Source of the DNA: Alsobacter metallidurans
GTDB lineage: Bacteria; Pseudomonadota; Alphaproteobacteria; Rhizobiales; Beijerinckiaceae
DNA: 64,000 nt
Assembly: GCF_014636935.1 (NCBI RefSeq)
Contig: NZ_BMES01000001.1
Span: 1,119,772 to 1,183,771 of the forward strand
Direction: 5' to 3'
Under the pieces are notes generated by a model. The model saw only the letters and a list, made by a program, of their open reading frames with translations, was not told the DNA's origin and did no database searches. Of the stretch, positions 37,708-47,369 are shown piece after piece. The translations under genes were made by a program, and so were the position numbers. Positions within the stretch are counted from its first letter, which is position 1. The number at the start of each line of letters is the position of its first letter.

Positions 37708-39441
37708 TTACTTCTTCTTGACCACGCTTTGCGGGTTCAAATTGCCGATGCGGCCGCTCTCGGTGCCCGCCGCGGGGTCGATCACGGCGTTGATGAGGGT
37801 CGGCTTGCCGGAATCCATGGCGGCGTTCACGGCGCGCGAGAGCTCGTCGGGGTTCGTGGCGTTCACGCCGACGCCGCCGAAGGCCTCCATCATCTTGTCG
37901 TAGCGCGAGCCCGGCACGAACACCGTGGTGGCGGGATCACCGCCCGCCGGGTTGACGTCCGTGCCGCGATAGATGCCGTTGTTGTTGAAGATCACGATGC
38001 AGACCGGCAGGTTGTACCGGCAGATCGTCTCCACCTCCATGCCCGAGAAGCCGAAGGCGCTGTCGCCTTCCACGGCCAGAACCGGCTTGCCGGTCTCGAT
38101 CGCGGCCGCGATGGCGTAGCCCATGCCGATGCCCATCACCCCCCAGGTGCCGACGTCCAGGCGCTTGCGCGGCTGGTACATGTCGATCACGCCGCGGGCG
38201 AGGTCGAGCGTGTTGGCGCCCTCGTTCACCAGGATGGCGTCGGGACGCTCCTTGATGATGGTGCGCAGCGCACCCAACGCGCCGTGGAAGTCCATCGGCG
38301 ACTTGTTGTTCATCAGGCGCGGGGCCATCTTGGCGATGTTCTCGTCCTTCTTGGCCGAGACCACGCCCACCCAGTCGCTCGGGGCCTTGGGCCAGTTGGA
38401 GCCCATGCCCTGCAGCAGCGCCGAAACGCAGCTGCCGATGTCGCCGACCACCGGGGCGACGATCTCGACATTGGAGTCCATCTCCTTGGGCTCGATGTCG
38501 ATCTGGATGAACTTCTTGGGGGCGTCGCCCCAGGTCTTTCCCTTGCCGTGCGACAGCAGCCAGTTGAGGCGCGCGCCGATCAGCATCACGACGTCGGCGT
38601 CCTTCAGCACGGTGGAGCGCGCCGCGCCGGCCGACAGCGCATGCGTGTCGGGCAAGAGGCCCTTGGCCATGCTCATCTGCAGGAACGGGATGCCGCTGGT
38701 CTCCACCAGCGCCCGGATGTCGTCGTCGGCCTGCGCGTAGGCCGCGCCCTTGCCGAAGATGATCAGCGGCCGCTTGGCGCCCTTCAGCACGTCCAGCGCG
38801 CGCTTGATGGCGTCGGGCGCCGGGATCATCGCCGGGGCGGCGTCGATCACCTTCACCAGCGAGGCGGCGCCCTTCTCGGCGTCCATGGTCTGGCCGAACA
38901 GCTTGGCGGGAAGGTCGAGGTAAACGCCGCCCGGGCGGCCCGACACGGCGGCCCGGATGGCGCGCGCCACCGCGATGCCGATGTCGGCGGCGTGCAGCAC
39001 GCGGAAGGCCGCCTTGCACAGCGGCTTTGCGATCGCGAGCTGGTCCATCTCCTCGTAGTCGCCCTGCTGCAGGTCGACGATCTCGCGCTCGGAGGAGCCC
39101 GAGATCAGGATCATCGGGAAGCAGTTCGTGGTCGCGTTGGCGAGCGCCGTCAGGCCGTTCAGGAAGCCCGGGGCCGAAACCGTGAGGCAGATGCCCGGCT
39201 TCTTGGTCAGGTAGCCCGCGATCGCGGCGGCGTTGCCGGCGTTCTGCTCGTGGCGGAAGGAGATCACCCGGATGCCTGCGGCCTGCGCCATGCGGCCGAA
39301 ATCCGTGATCGGAATGCCCGGCACGCCGTAGATCGTCTCGACGCCGTTCAGCTTCAGCGCGTCGATGATGAGGTGGAAGCCGTCCGTCAGTTCACGCTCT
39401 TCGGCGCCTGCGGCGGCGCCCTCGGTCAGAGCTGCGCTCAT
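37708..39441 (-). CDS. oxc: Oxalyl-CoA decarboxylase
   Basis: 577 residues, the usual length. It is a thiamine diphosphate enzyme: an N-terminal domain ([20 protein letters not shown]) with the glutamate-containing stretch [19 protein letters not shown], and the ThDP motif GDSAFGFSG ... NNNG near residues 450-480. It decarboxylates oxalyl-CoA to formyl-CoA and CO2, consuming a proton. It is upstream of frc and 57 bases downstream of the gntR gene on the same strand, so gntR-oxc-frc may be one transcript. Confidence 0.97.
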   Translation of the reverse strand: MSAALTEGAAAGAEERELTDGFHLIIDALKLNGVETIYGVPGIPITDFGRMAQAAGIRVISFRHEQNAGNAAAIAGYLTKKPGICLTVSAPGFLNGLTALANATTNCFPMILISGSSEREIVDLQQGDYEEMDQLAIAKPLCKAAFRVLHAADIGIAVARAIRAAVSGRPGGVYLDLPAKLFGQTMDAEKGAASLVKVIDAAPAMIPAPDAIKRALDVLKGAKRPLIIFGKGAAYAQADDDIRALVETSGIPFLQMSMAKGLLPDTHALSAGAARSTVLKDADVVMLIGARLNWLLSHGKGKTWGDAPKKFIQIDIEPKEMDSNVEIVAPVVGDIGSCVSALLQGMGSNWPKAPSDWVGVVSAKKDENIAKMAPRLMNNKSPMDFHGALGALRTIIKERPDAILVNEGANTLDLARGVIDMYQPRKRLDVGTWGVMGIGMGYAIAAAIETGKPVLAVEGDSAFGFSGMEVETICRYNLPVCIVIFNNNGIYRGTDVNPAGGDPATTVFVPGSRYDKMMEAFGGVGVNATNPDELSRAVNAAMDSGKPTLINAVIDPAAGTESGRIGNLNPQSVVKKK

Positions 39442-39498
39442 TGGTAGTCTCTCCCTGTTGTTTCTTGTCGGCTTTGCGGTGGTTCGTTGTGGTCCGGG

Positions 39499-40305
39499 TC
39501 AGAAGCGGCCCGGCCGGACCGGGCCGTCGCCGAGAAGCTCCTTGCCGTGCTTCTCGACATAGGCCGCGAGACCAAGCGTGTGTTCCTTGGAGAGCCGCTC
39601 CGCGAGGTCCGCGTCGCGCCGCTCCAGGGCGTCGATGATGCCGAGATGCTCGTCGAAAGAGCGCGCGATGCGCTCCGACTTGCCGATCGACAATTGCCGG
39701 ATGCCGCGCACATGCAGCAGCAGGTTGGCGGTGAGGTCCACCAGCAGCTCGGACCCGCCAAGCTCGATGAGCCTCTGGTGGAACGCGATGTTGGCGGCCG
39801 AATACTCGCTCACAAAGGCGGCCGGCGGGTGCTGCTCGCCAAAGGATTCAAACAGCGTGCGCAGCCCGCGGATATCCACCATGGAGGCGTGGTGAGCGGC
39901 GAGCCGGGCCGCCATGCTCTCCAGCGCCGCCCAGGCCTCGATGGCCTCGACGATCTCGCGCAGGCTCTTGCGCACCACCACGATGCCGCGTCGGGGCACC
40001 GAGCGAACGAAGCCCTCGTGCTCCAGCATCGCGATGGCCTCGCGCACGGGCGTGCGACTGACGCCGAGCTGCTCGGACAGCTGCCGCTCGTCCAGCCACA
40101 CGGGCTCGGGCGAGCTGTAGGGATCCATGCCGGTGATCGCCTTCTTGAGCGCCGTATAGGCGCGCTTCTTGAAGGTGAGCTCCGGCTTCATCGGTTCGAT
40201 GTCGAGCATGGCCGTCGCGTTCTCGCTCGCGCGCTCGAAGGAAAGGGCTGTCCCCGGAGGGCTTTGCAACACGCCGGTGAACTGCGGATCGGAGTCGTCG
40301 GTCAT
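39499..40305 (-). CDS. GntR-family (FCD-type) regulator of the oxalate genes
   Basis: 268 residues from the ATG at 40305; an upstream ATG at 40368 lies inside the putative operator region. The N-terminal winged helix is WLDERQLSEQLGVSRTPVRE followed by AIAMLEHEGFVRSVPRRG. The C-terminal all-helical FCD ligand domain includes EAWAALESMAARLAAHH, FHQRLIELGGS and DEHLGIIDALERRDADLA. It is a close paralogue of the regulator at 47370. Location suggests it senses oxalate or a CoA thioester and controls oxc-frc and the rightward genes; this is inference. Confidence 0.92.
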   Translation of the reverse strand: MTDDSDPQFTGVLQSPPGTALSFERASENATAMLDIEPMKPELTFKKRAYTALKKAITGMDPYSSPEPVWLDERQLSEQLGVSRTPVREAIAMLEHEGFVRSVPRRGIVVVRKSLREIVEAIEAWAALESMAARLAAHHASMVDIRGLRTLFESFGEQHPPAAFVSEYSAANIAFHQRLIELGGSELLVDLTANLLLHVRGIRQLSIGKSERIARSFDEHLGIIDALERRDADLAERLSKEHTLGLAAYVEKHGKELLGDGPVRPGRF

Positions 40306-40338
40306 CGGCGAACCCGGCCGCGGTTTCGGGTGGCACGT

Positions 40339-40365
40339 CGCATGCCAAATTGGTGGCATGCCAAA
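40339..40365. promoter_or_regulatory. Putative GntR operator, site A
   Basis: A perfect palindrome tggcatgcca at 40354-40363 is preceded by a related half, cgcatgccaaa, at 40339-40349. It is about 50 bases upstream of the gntR start, the expected place for autoregulation and control of a gntR-oxc-frc transcript. The same core occurs at sites B and C. Confidence 0.6.
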
Positions 40366-40476
40366 CACCAGCTGTCAACGCGCGCCCCTCGCGAGTGGGG
40401 AAGCCTTGCGTTTCCTCAACTTACGCTGCAATGCAAAAACATCTTAGCTGCGATGCACCATTGGATCTGGAGGTTT

Positions 40477-40498
40477 GGTATCTGGCATGCCAGATTTG
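40477..40498. promoter_or_regulatory. Putative GntR operator, site B
   Basis: The 14-base perfect palindrome tctggcatgccaga lies at 40481-40494. It is 74 bases upstream of the ATG of the 44-codon gene and shares the tggcatgcca core with sites A and C. Confidence 0.6.
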
Positions 40499-40567
40499 GG
40501 TCAAGGACGCTGACGCAGTTGGCGCCTCCCAGTTTCGAGACCCCTCTAGCCAGATTGGAGAATTCCC

Positions 40568-40702
40568 ATGGCCACCAACGTTCTCTACGGCGCTCGCCAG
40601 TCCTCGCTCCTCGACCGCGTCTTCGCTTCGGTCGTCGCCTTCCTGAACAACGTCGCCGAGATCAACCGCCGCAACGGCGCAGTTGCGCCTTTCGGCCTCT
40701 GA
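40568..40702 (+). CDS. 44-residue small protein downstream of operator B
   Basis: A short frame from the ATG at 40568 with ggag seven bases upstream, ending in TGA at 40702. It encodes MATNVLYGARQSSLLDRVFA, then SVVAFLNNVAEINRRNGAVA and PFGL, an amphipathic helical peptide with no signal peptide. Codon use is C/G at third positions like the neighbours. It lies between operator B and an intrinsic terminator, so it has its own short transcript. No family recognised. Confidence 0.6.
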   Translation: MATNVLYGARQSSLLDRVFASVVAFLNNVAEINRRNGAVAPFGL

Positions 40703-40800
40703 TCGAAACGTCTCCGGCGTACAGCGCCGAAATATTGCAGGCCGCCAACAGCTTGGCGTTCCGCCGCTGATCTCCTCCCAAAGAAACTTGCGAAAGCAAA

Positions 40801-40830
40801 CCGGGCGCACCCTGTGCGTCCGGCTTTTTT
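40801..40830 (+). terminator. Intrinsic terminator after the small gene
   Basis: Stem ccgg-g-cgca / tgcg-t-ccgg (40801-40823) with loop ccctg, then six T. It ends the transcript of the 44-codon gene and insulates oxlT. Confidence 0.82.
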
Positions 40831-40916
40831 GTCGCTTGCGCGTTGGCATAACATATACCACTCTGGCCTTCTCAAATGCGTGGCATCAGTCACAAAACAA
40901 CGCATGAGGGATGGAA

Positions 40917-42224
40917 ATGACCAGTTATGCAGAGGGCGGAGCCGCGGCTCCGCGCGTCAGTGACGCTTATCGCTGGACCCAGCTGGCGCTGGGCGTCGGC
41001 GCGATGGTGATGATCGCCAACCTTCAATATGGTTGGACGTTCTTCGTCCCGGACATTCAGAAAACCTTCAAGTGGGATCGTGCGGCCATCCAGTGGGCCT
41101 TCACGCTCTTTGTGTTGTTCGAGACCTGGCTGGTTCCGATCGAGGGCTGGTTCGTGGACAAGTACGGCCCGCGCGCCGTGGTGTTCATCGGCGGCATCCT
41201 GTGCGCCATCGGCTGGGTGATCAATTCCTACGCGACCACGTTGAACATGCTCTATGTCGGTCAGATCGTGGCGGGCATCGGCGCCGGCGGCGTCTACGGC
41301 ACGTGCGTGGGCAACGCACTGAAGTGGTTCCCGGACAAGCGCGGCCTCGCGGCCGGCATCACGGCGGCGGGCTTCGGCGCAGGCTCGGCCCTCACGGTCG
41401 CCCCCATCCAGGCGATGATCGCCAATTCGGGCTTCCAGGCCACCTTCTACTGGTTCGGCATCGGCCAGGGCATCATCATCTGCATCCTGGCGATGTTCCT
41501 CTACGCCCCCAAGGCCGGCCAGGTGCCCGCCGTGGTGGCCAACGCCAACATCATCCAGACCCGCAAGAACTACTCGCCGGGCGAAGTGCTGAAGCAGCCG
41601 ATCTTCTGGCTGATGTACTTCATGTTCGTGATCGTGGGCGCCGGCGGCCTGATGGTCACCGCCAACCTGAAGCCGATTGCGGCCGACTGGAAGATCGACG
41701 GCATCAACGTCTCGCTGATCGGCCTGACGATGACCACCGTGACCTTCGCGGCCACGATCGACCGCATCCTGAATGGCCTGACGCGTCCGTTCTTCGGCTG
41801 GATCTCCGACAAGATCGGCCGCGAGAACACGATGTTCATCGCCTTCGGCATGGAAGGCGTCGGCATCTACCTGCTCTACGCCTGGGGTCACGACCCGCTC
41901 TGGTTCGTGCTGCTGTCGGGCTTCGTGTTCTTCGCCTGGGGCGAGATCTACAGCCTCTTCCCGTCGACCTGCACGGACACGTTCGGCTCCAAGTTCGCCG
42001 CCACCAATGCGGGCCTGCTCTATACCGCCAAGGGAACGGCTGCGCTGCTGGTGCCCTTCGCGAACTACATGCAGCAGTCCTCCGGCAGCTGGGACACGGT
42101 GTTCCTGATTGCGGCCGGCGCCAACATCCTGGCCTCGGTGCTCGCCATCGCGGTGCTGAAGCCCTGGCGCAAGGGCGTGATCAACAAGTCGCAGGCCGCA
42201 GTGTTGCAGCCGGCCTCGGCCTGA
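40917..42224 (+). CDS. oxlT: Oxalate/formate antiporter (MFS)
   Basis: 435 residues from the ATG at 40917, with gaggg at good spacing; the ATG at 40911 is in frame. Twelve membrane helices. OxlT-like blocks include NLQYGWTFFVPDIQKTFKW, EGWFVDKYGPRAVVFIGG and GWVINSYATTLNMLYVGQIV. In known OxlT proteins oxalate enters in exchange for formate, so the cell gains a proton-motive force when oxalate is decarboxylated inside. It is next to oxc and frc, which supports the substrate. Gene ends at a strong terminator. Confidence 0.93.
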   Translation: MTSYAEGGAAAPRVSDAYRWTQLALGVGAMVMIANLQYGWTFFVPDIQKTFKWDRAAIQWAFTLFVLFETWLVPIEGWFVDKYGPRAVVFIGGILCAIGWVINSYATTLNMLYVGQIVAGIGAGGVYGTCVGNALKWFPDKRGLAAGITAAGFGAGSALTVAPIQAMIANSGFQATFYWFGIGQGIIICILAMFLYAPKAGQVPAVVANANIIQTRKNYSPGEVLKQPIFWLMYFMFVIVGAGGLMVTANLKPIAADWKIDGINVSLIGLTMTTVTFAATIDRILNGLTRPFFGWISDKIGRENTMFIAFGMEGVGIYLLYAWGHDPLWFVLLSGFVFFAWGEIYSLFPSTCTDTFGSKFAATNAGLLYTAKGTAALLVPFANYMQQSSGSWDTVFLIAAGANILASVLAIAVLKPWRKGVINKSQAAVLQPASA

Positions 42225-42240
42225 TCGCCTGAACGAGTGG

Positions 42241-42282
42241 GAAGGGCCGGATCGCCGAAAGCGATCCGGCCCTTCCGTTTTG
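42241..42282 (+). terminator. Intrinsic terminator of oxlT
   Basis: Perfect 15-base stem gaagggccggatcgc / gcgatccggcccttc (42241-42255 and 42261-42275), loop cgaaa, then cgttttg. The rest of the gap, to 42579, contains a degenerate family A repeat (about 42430-42515) and no gene. Confidence 0.92.
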
Positions 42283-42579
42283 GGGAGCTGCCCCCACGGC
42301 CTCGAAAGTGATTCCCGGAGCGGCGCAGCCGCGGAGGGAAGGGGATCGAGGGCAGGCGCGCTCACCCCTGGAACCGGTCCCGGCGCTGCGCGCCGCCGGG
42401 GATGAGGGTGGATTGCGGGTCACCTCCTCTTCGCCGTTGCGAGCCGAAGGGGACGCTCTACAGTCGGGAAGCCGGGCCGATGAGCTGCGTTGTCCCGCCT
42501 CGGGCTCGCAAAAACGGGCCTTTCGCGCCCCCGATCCGGGCCGTAGCGCGCCCGCTCGAAAAAGAGCGCGCCAGACCCC

Positions 42580-42608
42580 TTGACAGTTCACTCGCTTGGC
42601 ATGCCAAA
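42580..42608 (+). promoter_or_regulatory. Promoter-like sequence with putative GntR operator, site C
   Basis: A -35-like ttgaca at 42580-42585 is followed by the perfect 12-base palindrome ttggcatgccaa at 42596-42607, which covers the region where a -10 box would lie. The arrangement suits repression by a GntR protein. It is about 110 bases upstream of the acyl-CoA ligase start. Confidence 0.6.
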
Positions 42609-42714
42609 TACCAAGCACCAGCGATGACCAGCCTCATAAGGGGCGACGCGCCAGGCGACACACAGGGCCGCAGGCCCTACGCCATCAACGATAACATCCG
42701 ACGGGAGGATGCCC

Positions 42715-44853
42715 ATGAGCTTCGATAAAGCCGCAGTGCGCACGGTGCTCGACGAGGTGAAGGCCGACGGCCGCACCGCCCTGACGGCCCCCGAGGCCAA
42801 GCGCGTCTGCGACGCCTACCAGATTCCCCTCCCGCAGGAAGGCCTCGCCACCTCGGCCGACCAGGCCGTGACGCTCGCCTCCGGCATGGGCTTCCCGGTG
42901 GTGATGAAGATCGTCTCCGCCGACATCCTGCACAAGACCGACGCTGGCGGCGTCATCGTTGGCGTGAAGTCCGGCGACGAGGCCCGCGCGGCCTATGACA
43001 AGATTCTCGCCAACGCCAAGAACTACAAGGCCGACGCCAAGATCGAGGGCGTGCAGGTGCAGCAGATGCTGCCCTCCGGCGCCATCGAGACCCTGGTCGG
43101 CGCCATCACGGACCCGTCCTTCGGCAAGCTCGTGGCCTTCGGCCTCGGCGGCGTGCTGGTGGAGGTGCTGAAGGACCTTACCTTCCGGCTCGCCCCGGTG
43201 GACAACGCCCAGGCGACCGACATGCTGAACAGCATCAAGGCGCAGGAGATGCTGAACGGCGTCCGCGGCTCCGAGCCGGTGGACCGCGCGGCGCTCGCCA
43301 AGATCCTCGTCAACGTCTCGGCCCTGCTGGAGGACTTCCCGCAGATCAGCGAACTCGACCTCAACCCGGTGTTCGCGACCGCCAAGGGCGCCACGGCCGT
43401 GGACGCCCGCATCGTGGTGGACTTTGAGTCCCACACGCAGCGCTACCGTCCGGACCAGACCGAGATCCTGCGCGCCACCAACCGCATCTTCAAGCCGAAG
43501 GCGGTCGCGGTGATCGGCGCCTCCAACGAGGCCGGCAAGATCGGCAACTCGGTGATGAAGAACCTCATCAACGGCGGCTACAAGGGCACCATCGTGCCGG
43601 TGCACCCCAAGGCCGACGTGATCGAGGGCGTGAAGGCCTACAAGTCCATCCTGGACTATGACGGCGTGGTGGACGTGGCGGTGTTCGCCGTGCCCGCGCA
43701 CTTGTGCGTCGCCGCCATGGACGAAGTCGGCCAGAAGGGCGTGCCCGGCGCGGTGATGATCCCGTCCGGCTTCGCCGAGACTGACAACCAGCCCCTGCAG
43801 GACGAGCTGCTCGCCATGGCGCGCAAGCACAATGTCCGCGTCATGGGCCCGAACATCTACGGCTTCTACTACACGCCGGAAAACCTCTGCGCGACCTTCT
43901 GCACGGCCTTCGACGTGAAGGGCCACGCCGCGCTCTCGTCGCAGTCGGGCGGCGTCGGCATGTCGATCATCGGCTTCGCGCGCTCCACCAAGATGGGCGT
44001 GTCTGCCATCGTCGGCCTCGGCAACAAGTCGGACCTGGACGAGGACGACCTGCTCACCTTCTTCGAGCAGGACGACAACACCAAGGTCATCGCCATGCAC
44101 TGCGAGGACCTGAAGGACGGCCGCGCCTTTTCGGAGGTCGCCTCGCGCGTTTCCAAGAAGAAGCCCGTGATCATGCTGAAGGCCGGCCGCACGGCCTATG
44201 GCGCCCGCGCCGCCGCGTCCCACACGGGCGCGCTGGCCGGCAACGACAAGATCTATGACGACGTGCTGAAGGCCGCGGGCGTGATCCGCGCCCCGAGCCT
44301 GCGCTCCATGCTCGAATACGCCCGCGGCGTGCAGGTGCTGCCGACGCCCAAGGGCGAGAACGTGGTGATCATCACGGGCGCGGGCGGCTCGGGCGTTCTC
44401 CTGTCGGACGCCTGCTTCGACAACGGCCTCACGCTGATGAAGATGCCGGACGACCTCGACGCGGCCTTCCGCAAGTTCATCCCGCCCTTCGGCGCGGCCG
44501 GCAACCCGGTCGACATCACGGGCGGCGAGCCGCCCAAGACCTACCAGAACACCATCCGGCTCGGCCTCGAGGACGATCGCATCCACTCGCTGATCCTGGG
44601 CTACTGGCACACGATCGTGACGCCCCCGATGGTGTTCGCGAAGCTGGTCGGCGAAGTGGTGGAGGAGTTCCGCGCCAAGGGCATCGACAAGCCGGTGGTC
44701 GCCTCGCTGGTCGGCGACGTGCAGGTCGAGGAAGCCTGCCAGTATCTCTACGAGCGCGGCGTGGTGGCCTACCCGTACACCACCGAGACGCCCGTCGAGG
44801 TGCTCGGCGCCAAGTACAAGTGGGCCCGCTCGGCGGGTTTGCTCGGCAAGTAA
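42715..44853 (+). CDS. Acyl-CoA ligase, NDP-forming type (fused ATP-grasp and CoA-ligase domains)
   Basis: 712 residues from the ATG at 42715 (gggagg six bases upstream; the ATG at 42709 is in frame). The ATP-grasp domain comes first (about 15-225: GFPVVMKIVSADILHKTDAG, ISELDLNPVFA). The CoA-binding domain (AVAVIGASNEAGKIGNSVMK) and the succinyl-CoA-ligase-like domains (GVGMSIIGFAR, AASHTGALAGNDKIYDD, with the phospho-histidine in SHTGALAG) follow. It converts a carboxylate plus CoA and ATP to an acyl-CoA. In this cluster oxalate or formate is an attractive but unproven substrate. Confidence 0.88.
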   Translation: MSFDKAAVRTVLDEVKADGRTALTAPEAKRVCDAYQIPLPQEGLATSADQAVTLASGMGFPVVMKIVSADILHKTDAGGVIVGVKSGDEARAAYDKILANAKNYKADAKIEGVQVQQMLPSGAIETLVGAITDPSFGKLVAFGLGGVLVEVLKDLTFRLAPVDNAQATDMLNSIKAQEMLNGVRGSEPVDRAALAKILVNVSALLEDFPQISELDLNPVFATAKGATAVDARIVVDFESHTQRYRPDQTEILRATNRIFKPKAVAVIGASNEAGKIGNSVMKNLINGGYKGTIVPVHPKADVIEGVKAYKSILDYDGVVDVAVFAVPAHLCVAAMDEVGQKGVPGAVMIPSGFAETDNQPLQDELLAMARKHNVRVMGPNIYGFYYTPENLCATFCTAFDVKGHAALSSQSGGVGMSIIGFARSTKMGVSAIVGLGNKSDLDEDDLLTFFEQDDNTKVIAMHCEDLKDGRAFSEVASRVSKKKPVIMLKAGRTAYGARAAASHTGALAGNDKIYDDVLKAAGVIRAPSLRSMLEYARGVQVLPTPKGENVVIITGAGGSGVLLSDACFDNGLTLMKMPDDLDAAFRKFIPPFGAAGNPVDITGGEPPKTYQNTIRLGLEDDRIHSLILGYWHTIVTPPMVFAKLVGEVVEEFRAKGIDKPVVASLVGDVQVEEACQYLYERGVVAYPYTTETPVEVLGAKYKWARSAGLLGK

Positions 44854-44914
44854 GCCGCAGGCCAGCTCAGCCGTAGGCAGGTCGATCGCCGACGGCTGAG
44901 CCGAACCCTCTTCA

Positions 44915-44998
44915 CTGTCATGGCCTGGCTCGTCCTGGCCCACCACGCGGCGCCGCAAGGCGCGGATGGCCGGGACCCGCCCGGCCATGACGGGAGAG
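44915..44998. repeat. Extragenic palindromic repeat, family C
   Basis: Inverted arms around gtcatggcctggctcgtcctggcc (about 44918-44941) and ggccgggacccgcccggccatgac (about 44970-44993) with an internal gcggcgccgcaaggcgc hairpin. It lies between the acyl-CoA ligase and sucC. Confidence 0.55.
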
Positions 44999-45049
44999 GC
45001 GTATCCTTCTCGCGCCATCCGTTTCCCCTTGCCTCCCAAGGAGGTCGCC

Positions 45050-46255
45050 ATGAACATCCACGAATACCAGGCCAAGAGCCTGCTCAGAGAGTTCGGCGTT
45101 CCCGTCCCCAACGGCGTCCCGGTGTTGAAGGCCGAGGATGCGGAAACCGCCGTGAAGCAACTGCGCGGCCCCGTCTGGGTCGTGAAATCCCAGATCCACG
45201 CCGGCGGGCGCGGCAAGGGCAAGTTCAAGGAGCCCGAGGCCGGCGACAAGGGCGGCGTGCGTCTCGCCCGCTCGGCGGACGAAGCCCGGCAGTTCGTGCG
45301 CGAGATGCTCGGCAAGACGCTCGTCACGGTGCAGACCGGCGAGGCCGGCAAGCAGGTCAACCGCGTCTACATCGAGGACGGCTCGCTGATCGACCGCGAG
45401 TTCTACCTCTCGATGCTGGTTGACCGCACCACCGCGCAGGTCGCCTTCGTGGTCTCCACCGAAGGCGGCATGGACATCGAGGAGGTGGCCCACTCCCACC
45501 CTGAGAAGATCGTCACCTTCTCGGTCGACCCCGCCACCGGAATTATGCCGCTGCATGGCCGGCGCGTCGCCAAGGCGCTGGGGCTCTCCGGCGATCTCGC
45601 CAAGCAGGCCGGCGACCTTACCGAAAAGCTCTATCGCGCCTTTGTCGGCAAGGACATGGCGATGCTGGAGATCAACCCGCTGATCGTCACCCAGGACGGC
45701 AAGCTGCGTTGCCTCGACGCCAAGGTGAGCTTCGACGACAACGCGCTGTTCCGCCACCAGGACGTCGCGGCCCTGCGCGACGAGACCGAGGAGGACGCCA
45801 AGGAGGTCGAGGCCTCCAAGTACGACCTCAACTACATTACCCTGGACGGCACGATCGGCTGCATGGTGAACGGCGCCGGGCTGGCCATGGCCACCATGGA
45901 CATCATCAAGCTCTACGGCGAGAGCCCGGCCAACTTCCTCGACGTCGGCGGCGGCGCCACCAAGGAGAAGGTGACGGCGGCGTTCAAGATCATCACGGCC
46001 GATCCCAATGTGAAGGGCATCCTGGTCAACATCTTCGGCGGCATCATGCGCTGCGACGTGATCGCGGCCGGCGTGGTGACGGCGGTGCGGGATGTGGGGC
46101 TGACGGTGCCGCTGGTGGTGCGGTTGGAAGGCACGAATGTGGAGCAGGGCAAGGAGATCCTGGCCGAGTCCGGCCTCAACGTCGTGTCCGCTGATGATCT
46201 CGACGACGCGGCCCAGAAGATCGTAAAGGCCGTTCGCCAGCAGGAGGCCGCATAA
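45050..46255 (+). CDS. sucC: Succinate-CoA ligase, beta subunit (or malate-CoA ligase beta)
   Basis: 401 residues from the ATG at 45050, with aaggagg upstream. ATP-grasp features include [20 protein letters not shown], the metal site [13 protein letters not shown] and the C-terminal loop [16 protein letters not shown]. These agree with SucC rather than the shorter, divergent MtkA of serine-cycle methylotrophs. With SucD it interconverts succinate and succinyl-CoA. It sits with the oxalate genes rather than with TCA-cycle genes, so it may be a dedicated second copy. Confidence 0.88.
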   Translation: MNIHEYQAKSLLREFGVPVPNGVPVLKAEDAETAVKQLRGPVWVVKSQIHAGGRGKGKFKEPEAGDKGGVRLARSADEARQFVREMLGKTLVTVQTGEAGKQVNRVYIEDGSLIDREFYLSMLVDRTTAQVAFVVSTEGGMDIEEVAHSHPEKIVTFSVDPATGIMPLHGRRVAKALGLSGDLAKQAGDLTEKLYRAFVGKDMAMLEINPLIVTQDGKLRCLDAKVSFDDNALFRHQDVAALRDETEEDAKEVEASKYDLNYITLDGTIGCMVNGAGLAMATMDIIKLYGESPANFLDVGGGATKEKVTAAFKIITADPNVKGILVNIFGGIMRCDVIAAGVVTAVRDVGLTVPLVVRLEGTNVEQGKEILAESGLNVVSADDLDDAAQKIVKAVRQQEAA

Positions 46256-47139
46256 TGTCCGTCCTCATCGACGCCAGCACCAAGGTGCTCTGCCAGGGTT
46301 TCACGGGCAAGAACGGCACCTTCCATTCCGAGCAGGCTATCGCGTACGGAACGAAGATGGTCGGCGGCACCTCGCCCGGGAAGGGCGGGGCGACGCATCT
46401 CGGCCTGCCGGTGTTCGACACCGTGATGGAGGCGCGCGAGGCCACGGGCGCGGACGCCAGCGTGATCTACGTGCCGCCGCCGGGCGCCGCGGACGCCATC
46501 TGCGAGGCCATCGCGGCCGAGATCCCGCTCATCGTCTGCATCACCGAGGGCATCCCGGTGCTCGACATGGTGAAGGTGAAGCGGGCGCTGCAGGGCTCGA
46601 AGTCCCGCCTCATCGGCCCGAACTGCCCGGGCGTGATGACGGCCGGCGCCTGCAAGATCGGCATTATGCCGGGCAACATCTTCAAGAAGGGCAAGGTCGG
46701 CATCGTCTCGCGCTCGGGCACGCTGACCTACGAGGCCGTGTTCCAGACGAGCCTCGAGGGGCTGGGCCAGACCACCGCGGTCGGCATCGGCGGCGATCCC
46801 GTGAAGGGCACGGAGTTCATCGACGTGCTGGAGATGTTTCTGGCCGACCCCGCCACCGAGTCGATCATCATGATCGGCGAGATCGGCGGCTCGGCCGAGG
46901 AGGACGCGGCGCAGTTCCTGGCCGACGAGGCCAGGCGCGGGCGCAAGAAGCCCACCGTGGGCTTCATCGCCGGCCGCACGGCGCCTCCCGGCCGCCGCAT
47001 GGGCCACGCCGGCGCGATCATCTCGGGCGGCAAGGGCGGCGCCGAGGACAAGATCGCCGCCATGGAGGCCGCCGGCATCCGCGTCTCGCCGTCGCCGGCA
47101 AGGCTTGGCAAGACGCTCGTGGAAGTGCTGAAGGGCTGA
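46255..47139 (+). CDS. sucD: Succinate-CoA ligase, alpha subunit
   Basis: 294 residues. The start overlaps the sucC stop by one base (TAATG), giving tight translational coupling. The CoA-binding part reads [20 protein letters not shown] and [17 protein letters not shown]; the active-site histidine that is phosphorylated lies in [17 protein letters not shown]. Very close to the E. coli SucD layout. The product probably provides succinyl-CoA, which can serve as a CoA donor to prime oxalate activation by Frc; that role is inference. Confidence 0.92.
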   Translation: MSVLIDASTKVLCQGFTGKNGTFHSEQAIAYGTKMVGGTSPGKGGATHLGLPVFDTVMEAREATGADASVIYVPPPGAADAICEAIAAEIPLIVCITEGIPVLDMVKVKRALQGSKSRLIGPNCPGVMTAGACKIGIMPGNIFKKGKVGIVSRSGTLTYEAVFQTSLEGLGQTTAVGIGGDPVKGTEFIDVLEMFLADPATESIIMIGEIGGSAEEDAAQFLADEARRGRKKPTVGFIAGRTAPPGRRMGHAGAIISGGKGGAEDKIAAMEAAGIRVSPSPARLGKTLVEVLKG

Positions 47140-47144
47140 GCCTG

Positions 47145-47262
47145 TACCCTTCTCCCCGGCACGGGGAGAAGGTGGCTGAGCGAAGCGAAGCCGGATGAGG
47201 GGAGGGGCCCCACCGCCCTCACCCCAGCCCCCTCTCCCTGTTCCAGGGAGAGGGGGCTCGTT
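47145..47262. repeat. Extragenic palindromic repeats, family B, paired copy
   Basis: Contains ccttctccccggcacggggagaaggtgg at about 47,149 (also present near 19,846) and cccctctccctgttccagggagagggg at about 47,228. It lies between sucD and the second gntR. Confidence 0.65.
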
Positions 47263-47369
47263 GCGGTCCCTCTTGCGGCCGTCAGGCGTCTTCACACAAC
47301 CTCACACTCGACAAACGCCTCTCCATCACCCACTTAAAGCGGGCCTATGCTCAAGATGGAGGTTCGTCG

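Noticed and set aside
42685..45360. An 891-codon open frame on the minus strand across the acyl-CoA ligase
   Set aside because: Low-complexity His/Val/Gly/Arg composition with no start signal; it is antisense to a gene with clear ATP-grasp and CoA-ligase motifs.
45050..47139. Assignment of this pair as malate thiokinase (mtkAB) of the serine cycle
   Set aside because: The beta subunit has the SucC-type [10 protein letters not shown] and GGIMRCD motifs and the alpha subunit follows SucD closely; no serine-cycle genes are adjacent.
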